From Diphasiastrum complanatum (taxonomy: Eukaryota > Streptophyta > Lycopodiopsida > Lycopodiales > Lycopodiaceae): 64,000 bases of DNA. Numbering within the stretch: position 1 is the stretch's first letter; every line of letters starts with the position of its first letter. The stretch covers positions 21,332,578 to 21,396,577 of the forward strand of contig CM055112.1 of assembly GCA_029204225.1 (NCBI GenBank). The letters are read 5' to 3'. The notes under the pieces were generated by a model. It saw only the letters and a program-made list of their open reading frames with translations. It had not been told where the DNA came from and did not search any database. Positions 45,634 through 57,066 of the stretch are shown here, piece after piece. Both the position numbers and the translations under genes were made by a program.

Positions 45634-46079
45634 CTACGTTCTGGTTCATACTCGAACCAAGCATCATCTTGCTCAAAAAAAGGTGTTACCTACTAAAACC
45701 TCATAAAGCAAGCAATTTAGCACACTCCATGTACATTGTCTAAACATTTTTACATAACTCTTAAATGTAGCTATGGGCTAAAAAGACTATTTTTATGTTG
45801 TTATGATGTAAAGAGGAAGAATCCTTTCACGAAAACAACAATGGCAACCTCTCAAAAAGTCACGTCTACAAGTATTCATGTATGATTTTTTATTATCGAT
45901 TTTTATGCGAACCCTACGCAACATGTACAAGCATGGGATGAGTAGTTCCTTACATCTTAATATCTATTTCTCTTCAACACACTCAAAAATTGACATAAGT
46001 AAAAGAGACTGCATCTAATCTTAAAAGCAAACCGACTGAACTATTCTTAAAGAAATCCTTGTCAAAAACCTAACAGTAG

Positions 46080-46745
46080 GGACTCCAAGAAAATGCTCTT
46101 AGATAGCATGGATATGTGTAAGATACGTAGTTTTTACGAAAGGGTTAGAATGGCATGGATATGCTCTAATACCTTGTAAAAACATTGGAGTTCTCTCGCA
46201 AATAATAATTTATGTCTATCTGAAGTAATATCTCTATACCATGGTTGATATATGGGTTCTGTATAGCATGGATTTGCTCGGAAACAATCATAAAATCAAC
46301 CATGGCAAAACTTAACCCTACCCTAATAAGTGTTACTTTAGAACTTTGGTGAGATACAACTGGAAAGCATGGATATGCTCGAGTATGGACAGTAGTGTGT
46401 GACATACCTTGCTCTGCAAGGGTCACTTGGATTAGCATGGCATGGATTTGCCCTGATACCAGCACACGTGTCCACACCAAGTCTTTTGGCTAAGTAAAAT
46501 GTAAACGGTTAAAACTATTTATACTCTTTTTATAACTAAAAATGAACGGATATGGACCAATTGCCCGTAAAGTGACTAGCATGGCATTCACCCTGATACA
46601 GTAATATTTGGGCTTGGCCTATCACTAAAATGCTTCTTTTTGTTTGGGAACACTGGACTATGATTTATAATGCTATTCAAAGCTGTTAAGTAGTATAACC
46701 TCTTTTGGACATGAATAACAATTGACGCTCAACTATGACACTTGT
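46080..46745 (+). repeat. Copia 5' LTR with repeated GCATGGATATGCTC-type motif (ends approximate)
   Basis: Matches 50800-51465 in order: GCATGGATATGCTC, GGCATGGATTTGCCCT, CACGTGTCC, CCTATCACTAAA, then GACACTTGTC. Motif copies: 46105-46116, 46154-46167, 46265-46279, 46366-46380 and 46434-46453. The two LTRs are well diverged. Confidence 0.65.
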
Positions 46746-47602
46746 CTAGCATCATCGATATAATCGACAGGCTACGTTCCAGATAGAATCTCAAAGTAAA
46801 GCCGGTCTTATCACAGATAAGCTGAATGGATCCAATTATTATTTGTCAAAATTTAAGATGAAGACCTTGCTAATCGCCAACGAATTATGGGATGTTGTTA
46901 CAGGTATAGAAGTAAAACCTAAAGACGACGACTCAAAGTGAAAATCGAAGGACGGTAAAGCTTTCGCGCTTATTATCCTCAATATATCAGATACACAGAT
47001 TGGACACATAGCTGAAGCTAAAGCGTCAAGAGAAGTTTGGGACATCTCGAACTCACTATATGACATAAGGGACATAACTACTAAGTTACATCTATGAAGG
47101 AAATTCTTTACATTCAAGATGTCTACTGGTGATTCTCTTCAGAGTCACATTAACCAGTTTAAGAATCTCTTGCAACAGATGGCCGCTATCAGATTAGTCA
47201 TAGACGATCAAGACGCAATTGTATGACATTGCTTTCAAGCTTGCTCTCTACATATGAGAAATGGGTGACGGTCATATCGACCACTCAGATTTAGCTCTTA
47301 CTAGAGTTATCACTATGTTGCTGCAAGAAGACAATAGAAGAAGTCAAGACACTTCCTCTCAGGCTCTATATGTCAACAAAGCGACAGAAGCAGAAAGGCT
47401 CCAAGAAAGCTGCAACAAATCAGAAGCCGACTCAGGGTCAAGAACAATCATCGAATTCGTAGTTGAAGAAAAAGATGTTTTGTAGGTATTGCAAGCGCAA
47501 TAACCATGAGATCAAGGATTGCCGAATTCTCCAAGTGAAGAACGCAACCAAGCAACCTGATCAACAAGCAAACACAGTCTCATCATCTCCAACGAAGGCT
47601 TC

Positions 47603-47794
47603 ATGGTCAAAGATCAAAGCGCATTTTTGGATGATTCATGGTTTCTCGATTCTGGAGCAACTCAACACATGACCAATCAACGTGAAATCTTCAACTCCTA
47701 CATGCCTTACAGCAGCACAAAGAAATTTGTTCATCTTGGTGACAATAGTACTCACACTATTGAAGGTGAAGGTACTGTAAGATTGCGATTCTGA
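47603..47794 (+). pseudogene. Copia aspartic protease segment
   Basis: WFLDSGATQHMTNQ carries the catalytic DSGAT motif, followed by KKFVHLGDNSTHTIEGEG, the usual sequence before the Gag-pre-integrase domain. Frame breaks follow immediately. Confidence 0.85.
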
Positions 47795-48060
47795 TCAATT
47801 TAAAGTACTATCAAAAGCCTTACATGTTCCTAAACTCTCTACAAATCTGTTATCAATAAGTAGAATTACAGATTTAGGTCATAAGGTAGAATTCGAATTT
47901 GATCAATGCAGAATTATTGTAGGAGTGATAAGATCCTTACACTCGGCAAGAGGCAGAGTTACTTATATAGATTGGCACACTGTTATTCTGAGTCTAGCAA
48001 GCCTTGAAAACCTCTGTTCTAGTCAATAAAGCATTACTATGGCATCATCAGTTATGACAC

Positions 48061-49074
48061 GTGAATCATGCATCTATTTTGAACATGTCCAGACAATCCA
48101 CGGTCCTTGATCTCGACTATCCTTCTGGTAAGGTTGATCTCCCTGTCTGTCATAGCTGCATCTTTGGAAAACAAGCTAGGATTCCTTTTAGATCAAACCA
48201 TATGCATGCAACAAAAGGTCTGCTAGATGTTGTTCATACAGATATGCAAACTCCTTCATTGCTAGATGCAAAGTACTTCATTACCTTTGTTGACGAATTC
48301 TCCAAAAGAATAGTTGTTTATTTCATTAAATAGAAATCAGAGGCTTTCATCAAATTCAAAGAATTCAAAGAGCATGTTGAGAATCAAACTAGCAAACAAA
48401 TCAAAGCGCTGAGGTCAGATAATGGGGGGAAATACATCTCCAATGAGTTCAAGGAGTAATGCCTTAACAACGACATTGAGCAACAATATATCACCTCCTA
48501 TTCGCCTCAGTCAAATGGTCTTCCTGAGAGAAAGAACAAAACCTTAGTCAAATTGACAAAGTGCATGTTATCACATGCTACACTTCTGAAGTCCTTCTGG
48601 GCTGAAGCTGTTTCAACAACAACCTATATTCAAAACAGATGTCCTACTAAAGGCCTCTCAGAAAAAGCACCATTCGAAGTTTGGACAGGTACCAAACCTT
48701 CTTTATCAAACTTACGAGTTTTTGGATGTACTGCTTTTGAATAGATGCCTTGTGATCTCAAAAAAAAGCTCGACTTTCAGAGTATCAAATGTGTTCTCCT
48801 CAGCTACACTACTTCAGATCAAGCCTACAAGTTGTTCGATCCCATCGAGTCGAAGATATTCACTAGCTGGGATGTCATCTACATCGAAGATTGGTTTCAA
48901 GACCTCAAAGGAAAGGGCAGTCCCCATGTAGCCGACTTGTCAGATTCTCCTGACGCATTGAACTTTCCAGTTCCGCATGTGACTATTCCTATTGAAGGTC
49001 CAAGCTCTTCTACTTCCGACGAACAACAGATCAATGGCGAATCAGAAGATGATGATGCAATTCAGCAACTATAG
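48061..49074 (+). pseudogene. Copia integrase region
   Basis: Catalytic core pieces with VHTD, then ALRSDNGGKYISNEFKE, then PQSNGLPERKNKT (usually PQQNGVAERKN), supply the D,D,E residues. The C-terminal part continues LRVFGCTAF...KKKLDFQSIKCVLLSY. At least three stops. Confidence 0.85.
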
Positions 49075-49189
49075 TATGATTAAAACGATCAACTTCCTCT
49101 ATTACCCAGAAGATCTTCAAGAACCAGCAGACCACCTAACCGGTATATCGACGAGTCTGCAGCCTATCTTGCTCAAGAACCGATGTTTG

Positions 49190-50193
49190 TCCAAGAGGCA
49201 CTCAGTCAGCCTGATTTCGATCTTTGGAAAGAAGCTATGGATAAGAGTATTCATCAAGAATTAGACATGGACGATTGTCGAATTACCTACTAGCAGAAAT
49301 GTAGTTGATTGCAAATGGATTTTCAAAGTCAAGTACAATGTAGATGAAAGCATCAATAGGATAAAGGCACGACTTGTCGCCAAAGGATTTTCTCAGGTAT
49401 ACAACGTTGATTACACTGAGACCTTTAGTCCAATAGTCAAGCATTCTTCTATTCGACTTTTGCTATCATTTGTCATTGCAGCAGATTTGGAAATACATCA
49501 AATGGATGTATAGACAACATATCTCAATGCAGTTATCGAAGAAGACATTTACATGGTGCAACCCGAAGGTTATATTATCAAGGGTAAACACAATCATGTG
49601 TGTAAATTCCATAAGGCACTTTATGGCTTGAAGCAATCTGCTCGACATGGTTTCAAAGGATCAATACTTTTCTTATTGATCATGGCTACACATCTAGCTC
49701 TTCAGATTCAAACGTTTACTTCAAAGCAGTGCAACAGTCTTTTATCATTATCACATTATATGTGGACAATACATTGCTTTTCAGCAACAATACCGATTTG
49801 ATAAAAGAGGAGAAGACAATGCTATCTTCTGAATTCGACATGACCGATCTGGGCAAAGCTCATTTTTGCCTTGGTATACAAATCCACAGAGACAGAAAAC
49901 AGAAGTTGATCGACATTACACAACAGAAGTACATCTACAACATTTTAGTCAGATATAATCTGATCAATTGCAAGTTAGCCCTCTCACCAATGGAACCAAG
50001 ACTCAAATTGTCAAAGGACCAGTGTCCCCAAACAATTCATGAGAAGCAGCAGATGCGTGAGTATCCTTACCATTTTATTATAAGATCTCTTATGTACGCC
50101 ATGATCTGTACTAGGCTAGACATAGCTTTTGCAGTCAGCTCTCCTAGTCATTTTATGATTGATTTTGGTATAACACATTGGAAGAAGTCATGA
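49190..50193 (+). pseudogene. Copia reverse transcriptase region
   Basis: Blocks in several frames: WKEAMDKSIHQELD, DCKWIFKVKY-like, [11 protein letters not shown], then a 154-codon frame with ITLYVDNTLLFSNNTDLIKEE and LINCKLALSPMEPRLKLSKDQC. The same family wording appears in the antisense Copia at 35.1-35.9 kb. Confidence 0.85.
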
Positions 50194-50799
50194 GATATCT
50201 TCGAGATACTATGGACTTTTGTATTTGTTATGGAACAGTTGGCAACGACAAACTCAATTTTCTCAGTGGTTGTATCGTAGAATGCAAGATATGATAGTTG
50301 ATAATTCTGAACTTTATCATTAAGCTTGCTATAGCTATAAACGTATAAAGTGGAATGTAACTCTGTTACGAAAGGTTCTTGCAGTCTACAATACTGAGAC
50401 TTAACACTTATCATTCATTAGGATCAAAACATATACCAATCACGGGTACTACACCTCTACCTTATGATCCTATGGAATGAACAAAGAATTGATGTTTTCT
50501 ATCATACCATGATAGATAGTATTGGCTACGGTTAATGACGTTCTGCAGATAACTCATTTGTTGATGATATTAGCTCATCGATAATGTATTGTTGTGGTAA
50601 TGCATGAAGAATCGATAGTAGCGAATACATCACGACATCTTCACGAGATAGCGCTTCCACCTCTATCTAGGTATGAGCCTCCATCTATGCTTACAAAGAG
50701 TATTAGTACTTTGACAAATGGAAAACATTATTAAAACGACGATTTCTTCAATTCTGGATTAATACCGTGCTATTACCTTAACTCTCTTATTGCTTACAT

Positions 50800-51465
50800 G
50801 GTAGGGTTTAGACTCAATCCAAAATGCATAAATGTTTTTTATTTTTTTGGCTTAAGTACTCTTGGAACGCATGCATTTGCGCAAGGGTCATTATATTCTC
50901 CAACATTAGCATGGCATGAATTTGCCCTAACACAATGAGTAAAATTATTCAAAAAGCCAACAACTTTTTCTTTCTTTATTTGCGGCTTAATTAACCACGT
51001 AAAATTCACACTTGCCCTTTCAAACTTACACTAGGAACATAACTAGTAATTGAGCTTGAAAACCCTTGGAAAGCATGGATATGCTCAAGGGTCTTGACAC
51101 CATTACACGACCTGTCCATGGGTCCACGGAGTAGTATGGCATCGATTTGCCCTAATACCATTGTACGTGTGTCCTTGCTCAACCCAAAAATCTTTTCGTG
51201 AAAATGATTTGCACATGTTTAGCAAGCGTCATGTCGTTGATTTGATATATATAAAAGATTATTAATTGATATGGACTAACATCAGATACATTGATCAGCA
51301 TGGCTATTGCCTTGATATAGTAATAAGACGTCTTAGCCTATCACTAAATTTCACAAGTGAATGGGAAGATTGGACTAAGAATTTTTCATGCTAACTAAGC
51401 TGCTAAGTAGAAAAATTTATTTTGTACATGGATAACAACTGACATTTAGCGTTGACACTTGTCTT
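50800..51465 (+). repeat. Copia 3' LTR (ends approximate)
   Basis: Partner of 46080-46745. Holds AAGCATGGATATGCTCAAGG at 51071-51090 and GGCATGAATTTGCCCT and GGCATCGATTTGCCCT copies. Ends near GACACTTGTC. Confidence 0.65.
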
Positions 51466-51654
51466 CCTCACATACTAACTCGCGTGGTTTTGTGTTGTGG
51501 AATGGTGGTAGGTACCAACTGGATGTCTTGAAATAAGTCTTGCTTTATGGTGCTTTATTGTACTATATTTTATTTCTCAGCTATATTTTACTTTGTTGGC
51601 TTATGAATATAGGTTTCAAAGGGTTTGGTCTTAAGCAAGAGGAACTACGTGAAT

Positions 51655-51848
<194 letters not shown>

Positions 51849-51854
51849 CCTCCA

Positions 51855-52015
51855 GAAAAACTTCAAGCAGTCTGCATCAAATCAGAAACAAACTCAAAGT
51901 CAAGAACAATCATCAAATCCACATTCGTCGAAGAAGAGGATGTTTTGCAGGTATTGCAAATGCAATAACCATGAGATCTAGAATTGCCGAATTCTCAAAG
52001 AGAAGAATGCAAAGT
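51855..52015 (+). pseudogene. Copia Gag zinc-knuckle fragment after the CT tract
   Basis: Close match to 47395-47545 of the Copia element: a Lys/Gln-rich linker, then MFCRYCKCNNHEI and NCRI, i.e. the CCHC knuckle. Only this piece is present, so a second Copia copy was broken or recombined at the CT tract. Confidence 0.75.
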
Positions 52016-52970
52016 TAACTTCAATATTACATGCTGGACATTCACCTAACTTTACAAAGGAAGAGGCTTTTCTAGGTAGTGAGCTCTCCATAGTAAACAC
52101 TTATAATATTTTTGAGAGCTTATTGGCAATCTAGAGCTACTCCACATTTGTCTTGAGTTTTTACTATCCAAATGCAATCAAAGTGATATCACTTCCATTA
52201 TTTATTTGCAGGCTATACTACAGGCTCTGTTTCACACGTGTGAACTAGGATTTTCACATTTGATCAAAGCTTTATGATTGTTCTTGATTGTTAAGTGCAA
52301 AATTGCTATTCTAGATCATTTTTTGTGTCTAGTTTTTGCAATAGATCCATTTGGGGTCCTAAAGTACTGAAATTTAACATGGTATCCGAGCCAAGTACAA
52401 GAGGTATCAATCTCGAAGCATTTTGTATTTGCTAAGAATGGATTGAATTTCGTAAGAACTCTCCTTGTATTTGCTAAGAATGGATTTGTATAGAATCCAA
52501 CTACACTCCCTAGATCTTGATTTCAAAGCAAATTTTTCATCGCTCTTGATGTATGCATCGATATCTTAGGTAGCCTCTGATACCATGTTGAATTTCACAC
52601 TTGTGGGAGTGCCCAAAAGTGTGATTATGATCTCCTAAGACTTGGTGATTGCACAAAGATCAAGCATAGATTGAAATCCAAGATCTCTATCTCACAAATC
52701 TAAGGCAAGGGCACTATGTAACATGCATGTATCAAACATCAAATTACATTCACACGTGTGGAGACTTGTGGATGAAAAAAGTAAGTGTGGAAAAGCCTGG
52801 CTCTCCGGTAGAGAGAGAATCCAAGTACTAACACTCGGGTAGAGAGAGAAACTCAAGATTGCTCAAAATGTGTAGAAATCTCAATAACTCCAAAAACTTA
52901 CATTACAAATGAACTAAGTCACATATAAGTAGTAATCTAGGGTGAAGGGGAGTGAAACATGATTGGACCC
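52016..52970. repeat. LTR ends with tRNA-Met-type primer sites, mixed orientation
   Basis: TTTAACATGGTATCCGAGCC at 52374-52393 is an LTR end plus primer site on the + strand. CTCTGATACCATGTTGAA at 52575-52592 is the same arrangement on the - strand. So fragments of at least two other LTR elements face each other. No coding sequence seen. Confidence 0.55.
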
Positions 52971-53670
52971 TGTTAAAATTTCACAATTCTAGCTTGACCA
53001 ATTTTGGTCATATGGCTTGTAAATTGTATTATGGTCATGTTGTGGCTTGTCACACATGCCAAATAGCATAGGATACTCTTTGTAAGTCTCATTCCTAACC
53101 TAGCATAGGAGTGGCACATTTGGAGTGAGTCCAAATAGTGCTTTGATAAGCTAGAGAGAAAATAGGAGCTAAAAATAGCATATTTTTCATTGTTTTGGGA
53201 TCTCGAGATCTTGACCCCAAGTTACGGTGGATCCAATGACCTATTTGGTTAGATGTTAGGGTTAGGGTATGATAAGTTCAGAGGTGCCCTAATATGCTCA
53301 GATATGAGCTTGAAAAGTATAAATGTATGATGGGATTTCCATCCAAAGATCAAGAAAAATTGAGTTTTTCCACTTCTATCATCATTGTCTTTTGGTGGCA
53401 AGTTCTAGCTATTGGATGTGAGTGTTTTTATGCATTAATTGCTTGGATTGGAAGGTGCTAAATTTGTTTACAGGTCTGAGAAGCTTGCTGTACTTTACTT
53501 TGGCTCATTTGATCAAATCTATGTGCCTAATGTGGAGTTAAATGCCAAATTTGCTAGTTTTGGTAACTAGTCTTGATTCTAGCTCATAGTTTGGATCTAG
53601 ATCTTTTATTTGTGCATCCTCCGTCAATTTTAGGATTTATTGGGATTGAATTTGCTGTAAAATTTTGTCA
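52971..53670 (+). repeat. LTR (700 bp) of the family shared with 43908-44272
   Basis: Starts TGTTAAAATTTCAC, ends TTTTGTCA, and is followed at once by the primer site TGGTATCAGAGC (53671-53682), complementary to initiator-Met tRNA as in many plant Copia elements. It is a 5' LTR in + orientation. Confidence 0.85.
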
Positions 53671-55110
53671 TGGTATCAGAGCCTAATCAAAAGTGAGCTT
53701 TAGATTTGATTTTCTCAAGCTTTGATCCTAGATTTGAGTAGTATTAGCTTTACTCTTGCTACTAGTTGCTAATCTAGTGATTGTATCCTCAAATTTGGTT
53801 TCATTTGAGTGATAGTAGATCAAAGGGAACTTGTTTTGCTGAGTTATAGCTGTAGGAACCGAGATTGACCCATTTCCATTCAACCAAACCAAATTAGAAA
53901 GTTCTTATGAGTTGAATCTTGGAGTACATGTCTCCTAGTAGAGATTTTCATAAGGATTTGAATGCCACCACTCTTTAGAAGTTTGGTTCAGCCATTTGAG
54001 AGCTTAATTAGGTCGTTCTTAGGCTTCTTATAGTCCTGAAATACACCTTTTAGGTTCAGATCAAGTGTTTTTGATGAGTTTTCATCTAGAAATGCAAAAC
54101 TAGTGAAAATTGTGTTTCTATTCTACTTGGTTTTGGATAGGTTTGTAATTGAATATGTCAATGTGATTAAACCTAAATTTAAGAGGCTTTATTTTTAAGA
54201 CATTTGTGTGTTATAAAGTGCTTTTGGTTCAGTATAGGTGGATTCACCCTTCTTGTGAAGTCGAGATCAAGGAGGAGACTAGTTTGATCAAATCTATAGT
54301 AAGTTTGGATCTAGTTTGGATCTAGAAGATAGATGAAGCTCAAGATCACCTTAGATCTTGTTGAGAAATCAGAGAGTGATTCATCTCAGGTCCCAAAGAG
54401 AGTGGGATAGCTAGTAGTGATCATATCTTGTACAATCTGTCTTGTTTCTTTGAATCTATCGCCTTAATATTGAAGATGGCATCCATAAGTGCCTATCTTT
54501 TGGATTCTAGTGATAGATTGAACTCTTCAAAATATTCCACATTAGGGAATATTAGAACTCAAAATGGGCCCTTTGTCAAGATGTTGTTTTTGACTTCGCA
54601 CGCTTTCAACGCTTATGTGTCCCAATGAATGGTGTCCATCTGTGACGAACTGTAACAATGGTTGACGGACGGAAATTGTATTTAACTTTCCCGGCCAAAT
54701 TTTCATGATTTTCAAATATCCCGCCGGGTAGAACAAACAATTGTGATTGGACCATAGTTACTGCCCGAATACTCTTACGCTGCCCGTCATTGTTCACTCG
54801 AGGTTGATTTGACGTCAATATTCATAAACTGTGGTTAACTAATCCTTGTAGTTAAGAAACTTCTTGTCATTCATAGGTATACCTCTCATTTTCTTCATTC
54901 TATCTCTCATTTTCTTGTCATTCTTAAGTACGCAAGCTAAGATCGGAGCTATGTCATCAATATTTGCAATGAAAAAAATGCAAAAGATCAATGGACACCA
55001 AGAATATATCGAAAATATCAATGGATTTTGATGCATCCCTCTACAAAAGGCTCATTCTGAAAAAGAAAAAGATCGGATAACATATATAGAAGCTCTTGGA
55101 AAGGCAGGAT
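53671..55110 (+). other. Leader-like non-coding region after the LTR
   Basis: Begins with the primer-binding site. The rest has no recognisable Gag or other domain; TTTGATCAAATCTA and GGATCTAG pieces recur. Where the LTR element ends and the 55-64 kb element begins is not visible. Confidence 0.4.
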
Positions 55111-55111
55111 A

Positions 55112-56246
55112 ATGGATTTTAAAGTATCACCTGCCGGTAAATCTATCACGAAAGTTTTAGTTCAACATGCTTATCTTCACAATGAGCTCAACATTCATGA
55201 TCTAAATCCAAATGATAGAAGGAAATGCAATTGTAAGTTTTCAGATTCAGTTTCTTTATATTTATCATTGTCTTTAAATTATATTTTTCTTGAGATATTT
55301 TTGTTGGTTTTGCATATTTGTATCCATCAAATTTCTTTGAATGGTAATCAGTTCAATCAATTGCAGGAATAATCGATGTCATACATTCGGATATCGGTAT
55401 TTTACAGAAGAAAGGTCGTTCTCCAAAATCACTTTTAGAGTCAGGAGTTTTTTATTATGATCACACATATTTTCCTAATAAAAATGGTTTAGTTGGTAGA
55501 TTAGAGCCATATCCTCTACCAGATTTTTCGAGTGCGGAATGGATTTCTCCTGATGCAGCAATTTCAGAAAGTTTTCGATCTAGGCTATATATTGATATTC
55601 AGAGTATATTAAAATGCAGCACTGGATCAAAGAATAATAGATTAAGTTGGTATCTACCTTTTACAATTTTTGCAAATGCAATGTTCGGAGAACGAAAACA
55701 ATGTTTATTTGTAAGGACTTGAGTGCTGATATAATCGCTGAGTTGTTGGATGATGGTTGGGATACAAAACAAAATCAGCAAGTTGAGTGCAGAGTATGTT
55801 ACTCATCCATGACATTTAGATATCACATCGAAAAGCAAATGCTCACTTTGCTACTGTATTATAGAAGATGGATTATATGCAAAAATGCGTGAAAGCCACT
55901 TGATCAAGATTTTGGTATAAAACCTCAAGAGCAACTTCAGATAACAGTGAAAAGAAATGACAACATTCTTACCATTGGTTGAAGTCGAGGAAGATTGGTG
56001 TCTCAATCACATTCGATCAGAACTAGACATGTTGCAATTCGATCTACCTTAGTACTATCAATTTCGATTGAATGGTGTAAAGGTACATTATGCCATATAA
56101 AAATATTCCTTTTTATCTATTTCTAAGTGAATCAGTTTCATAAAATATATAACTAAACAATTTCTCTCGTGCAGGTAAGAGTAAGGCAGGAAGAGAATAT
56201 AAAATGCAAAGACATTGAAACATCCATCGAAATTGAAGATCCATAG
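55112..56246 (+). pseudogene. Unrecognised multi-exon gene remnant
   Basis: Possible exons: 55112-55232 (DFKVSPAGKSITKVLVQHAYL...NPNDRRKCN), 55367-55720 (IIDVIHSDIGILQKKGRSP, PLPDFSSAEWISPDAAISE, RLSWYLPFTIFANAMFGE), about 55960-56080 (VEVEEDWCLNHIRSELDML) and 56175-56246 (RQEENIKCKDIETSIEIEDP then TAG). Splice-like GTAAGT/CAG borders are present, but the first junction would create TGA, and stops occur after 55720, so it is broken. I do not recognise the family. It converges on the H3-protease gene; the two 3' ends share a duplicated block. Confidence 0.4.
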
Positions 56247-57066
56247 ATTATGAACTATGGAATTTTGTACTATGTAATAAAAATTTTTGTATACATCGTT
56301 TAAGAATATATATGAACCACTTTTTCTATGAGGCTCATTCATTTCTATGATCTCCATTTCCATGGTGCAAAACACAATGTAATTGCAACTGGATAATATG
56401 AGTTTTTGATAGCAAGATTCATTGTCTCCTATAGGAAATGCACTATCTCCATTGGGGAGATCTTCAGTCACTTGAACTCCAGTTGAACGCTTGCCCTTGT
56501 TGAAGTCTCGTATATATCGGTTGTATTTTTGGTCTTCATTGCCTTAGTCTGTATTGTCCTTGTCTTGGTATATTTGGATATGTTCAGATGATGATTTGAT
56601 CAAAGCTTTGCTGCGACAAATCTAAGTGAACTAATGTCGCATGTTTGGATTGGTTGTGGAAAAGGTTCGATCAGATCATCATTCTGAACTTATCCAAAAA
56701 AAGACCATGGTAAAGGCAAGGCAGACAAAGGCTATGAAACACAAACATGTCGAAAAATAGTAGAAATTGAAGATGAATGAATCATAACCTGAATTGATAA
56801 GAGGAAAAAAACATGTAAGAACAACCATAGAAAAACTGCAAGTATATTTCTATTAAGAAATTTTGTACATGTGTCTCATCCACATAAAGTGAGACGAATA
56901 TTTAAACAGAATCAACTACCTATGATCTCTAAATCCATTTCTCCAGTTGGAAGTAGCTTGGGTGGAGAACACTCGACCACTGCAAATGGATATGAATTTT
57001 CGATCACAATCTTTATGGTCTCCTACCTGAAGTGCATTATCTCCATTGGGGAGACCTTCGGACATT
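56160..57066. repeat. Diverged tandem duplication (56160-56475 and 56700-57066)
   Basis: Both units share, in order, GTAA(G/A)-GYAAGGCAG, GAAATTGAAGAT, ATGATCTC, GTCTCCTA and CTATCTCCATTGGGGAGA. On the - strand each contains the same short exon-like piece, FK..K(V/I)SPMEI(M/V)HF, which follows the protease domain at 57070. So the shared 3' ends of two convergent genes were duplicated. Confidence 0.6.

Larger units (their letters stand above)
46746..50414 (+). mobile_element. Ty1/Copia element internal region, decayed
   Basis: Gag (LNGSNYYLSKFKMKTLL from about 46820; CCHC knuckle CRYCKRNNHEIKDC near 47480), protease (DDSWFLDSGATQHM at about 47625, intact DSGAT), integrase (VDLPVCHSCIFGKQARIPF, LLDVVHTDMQTPS, LRSDNGGKY, FWAEAVSTTTYIQNRCP, LRVFGCTAFE) and RT ([42 protein letters not shown]). 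Stops and frameshifts throughout. The RT box is YVDN. Lies between the 46.1 and 50.8 kb LTRs. Confidence 0.9.
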
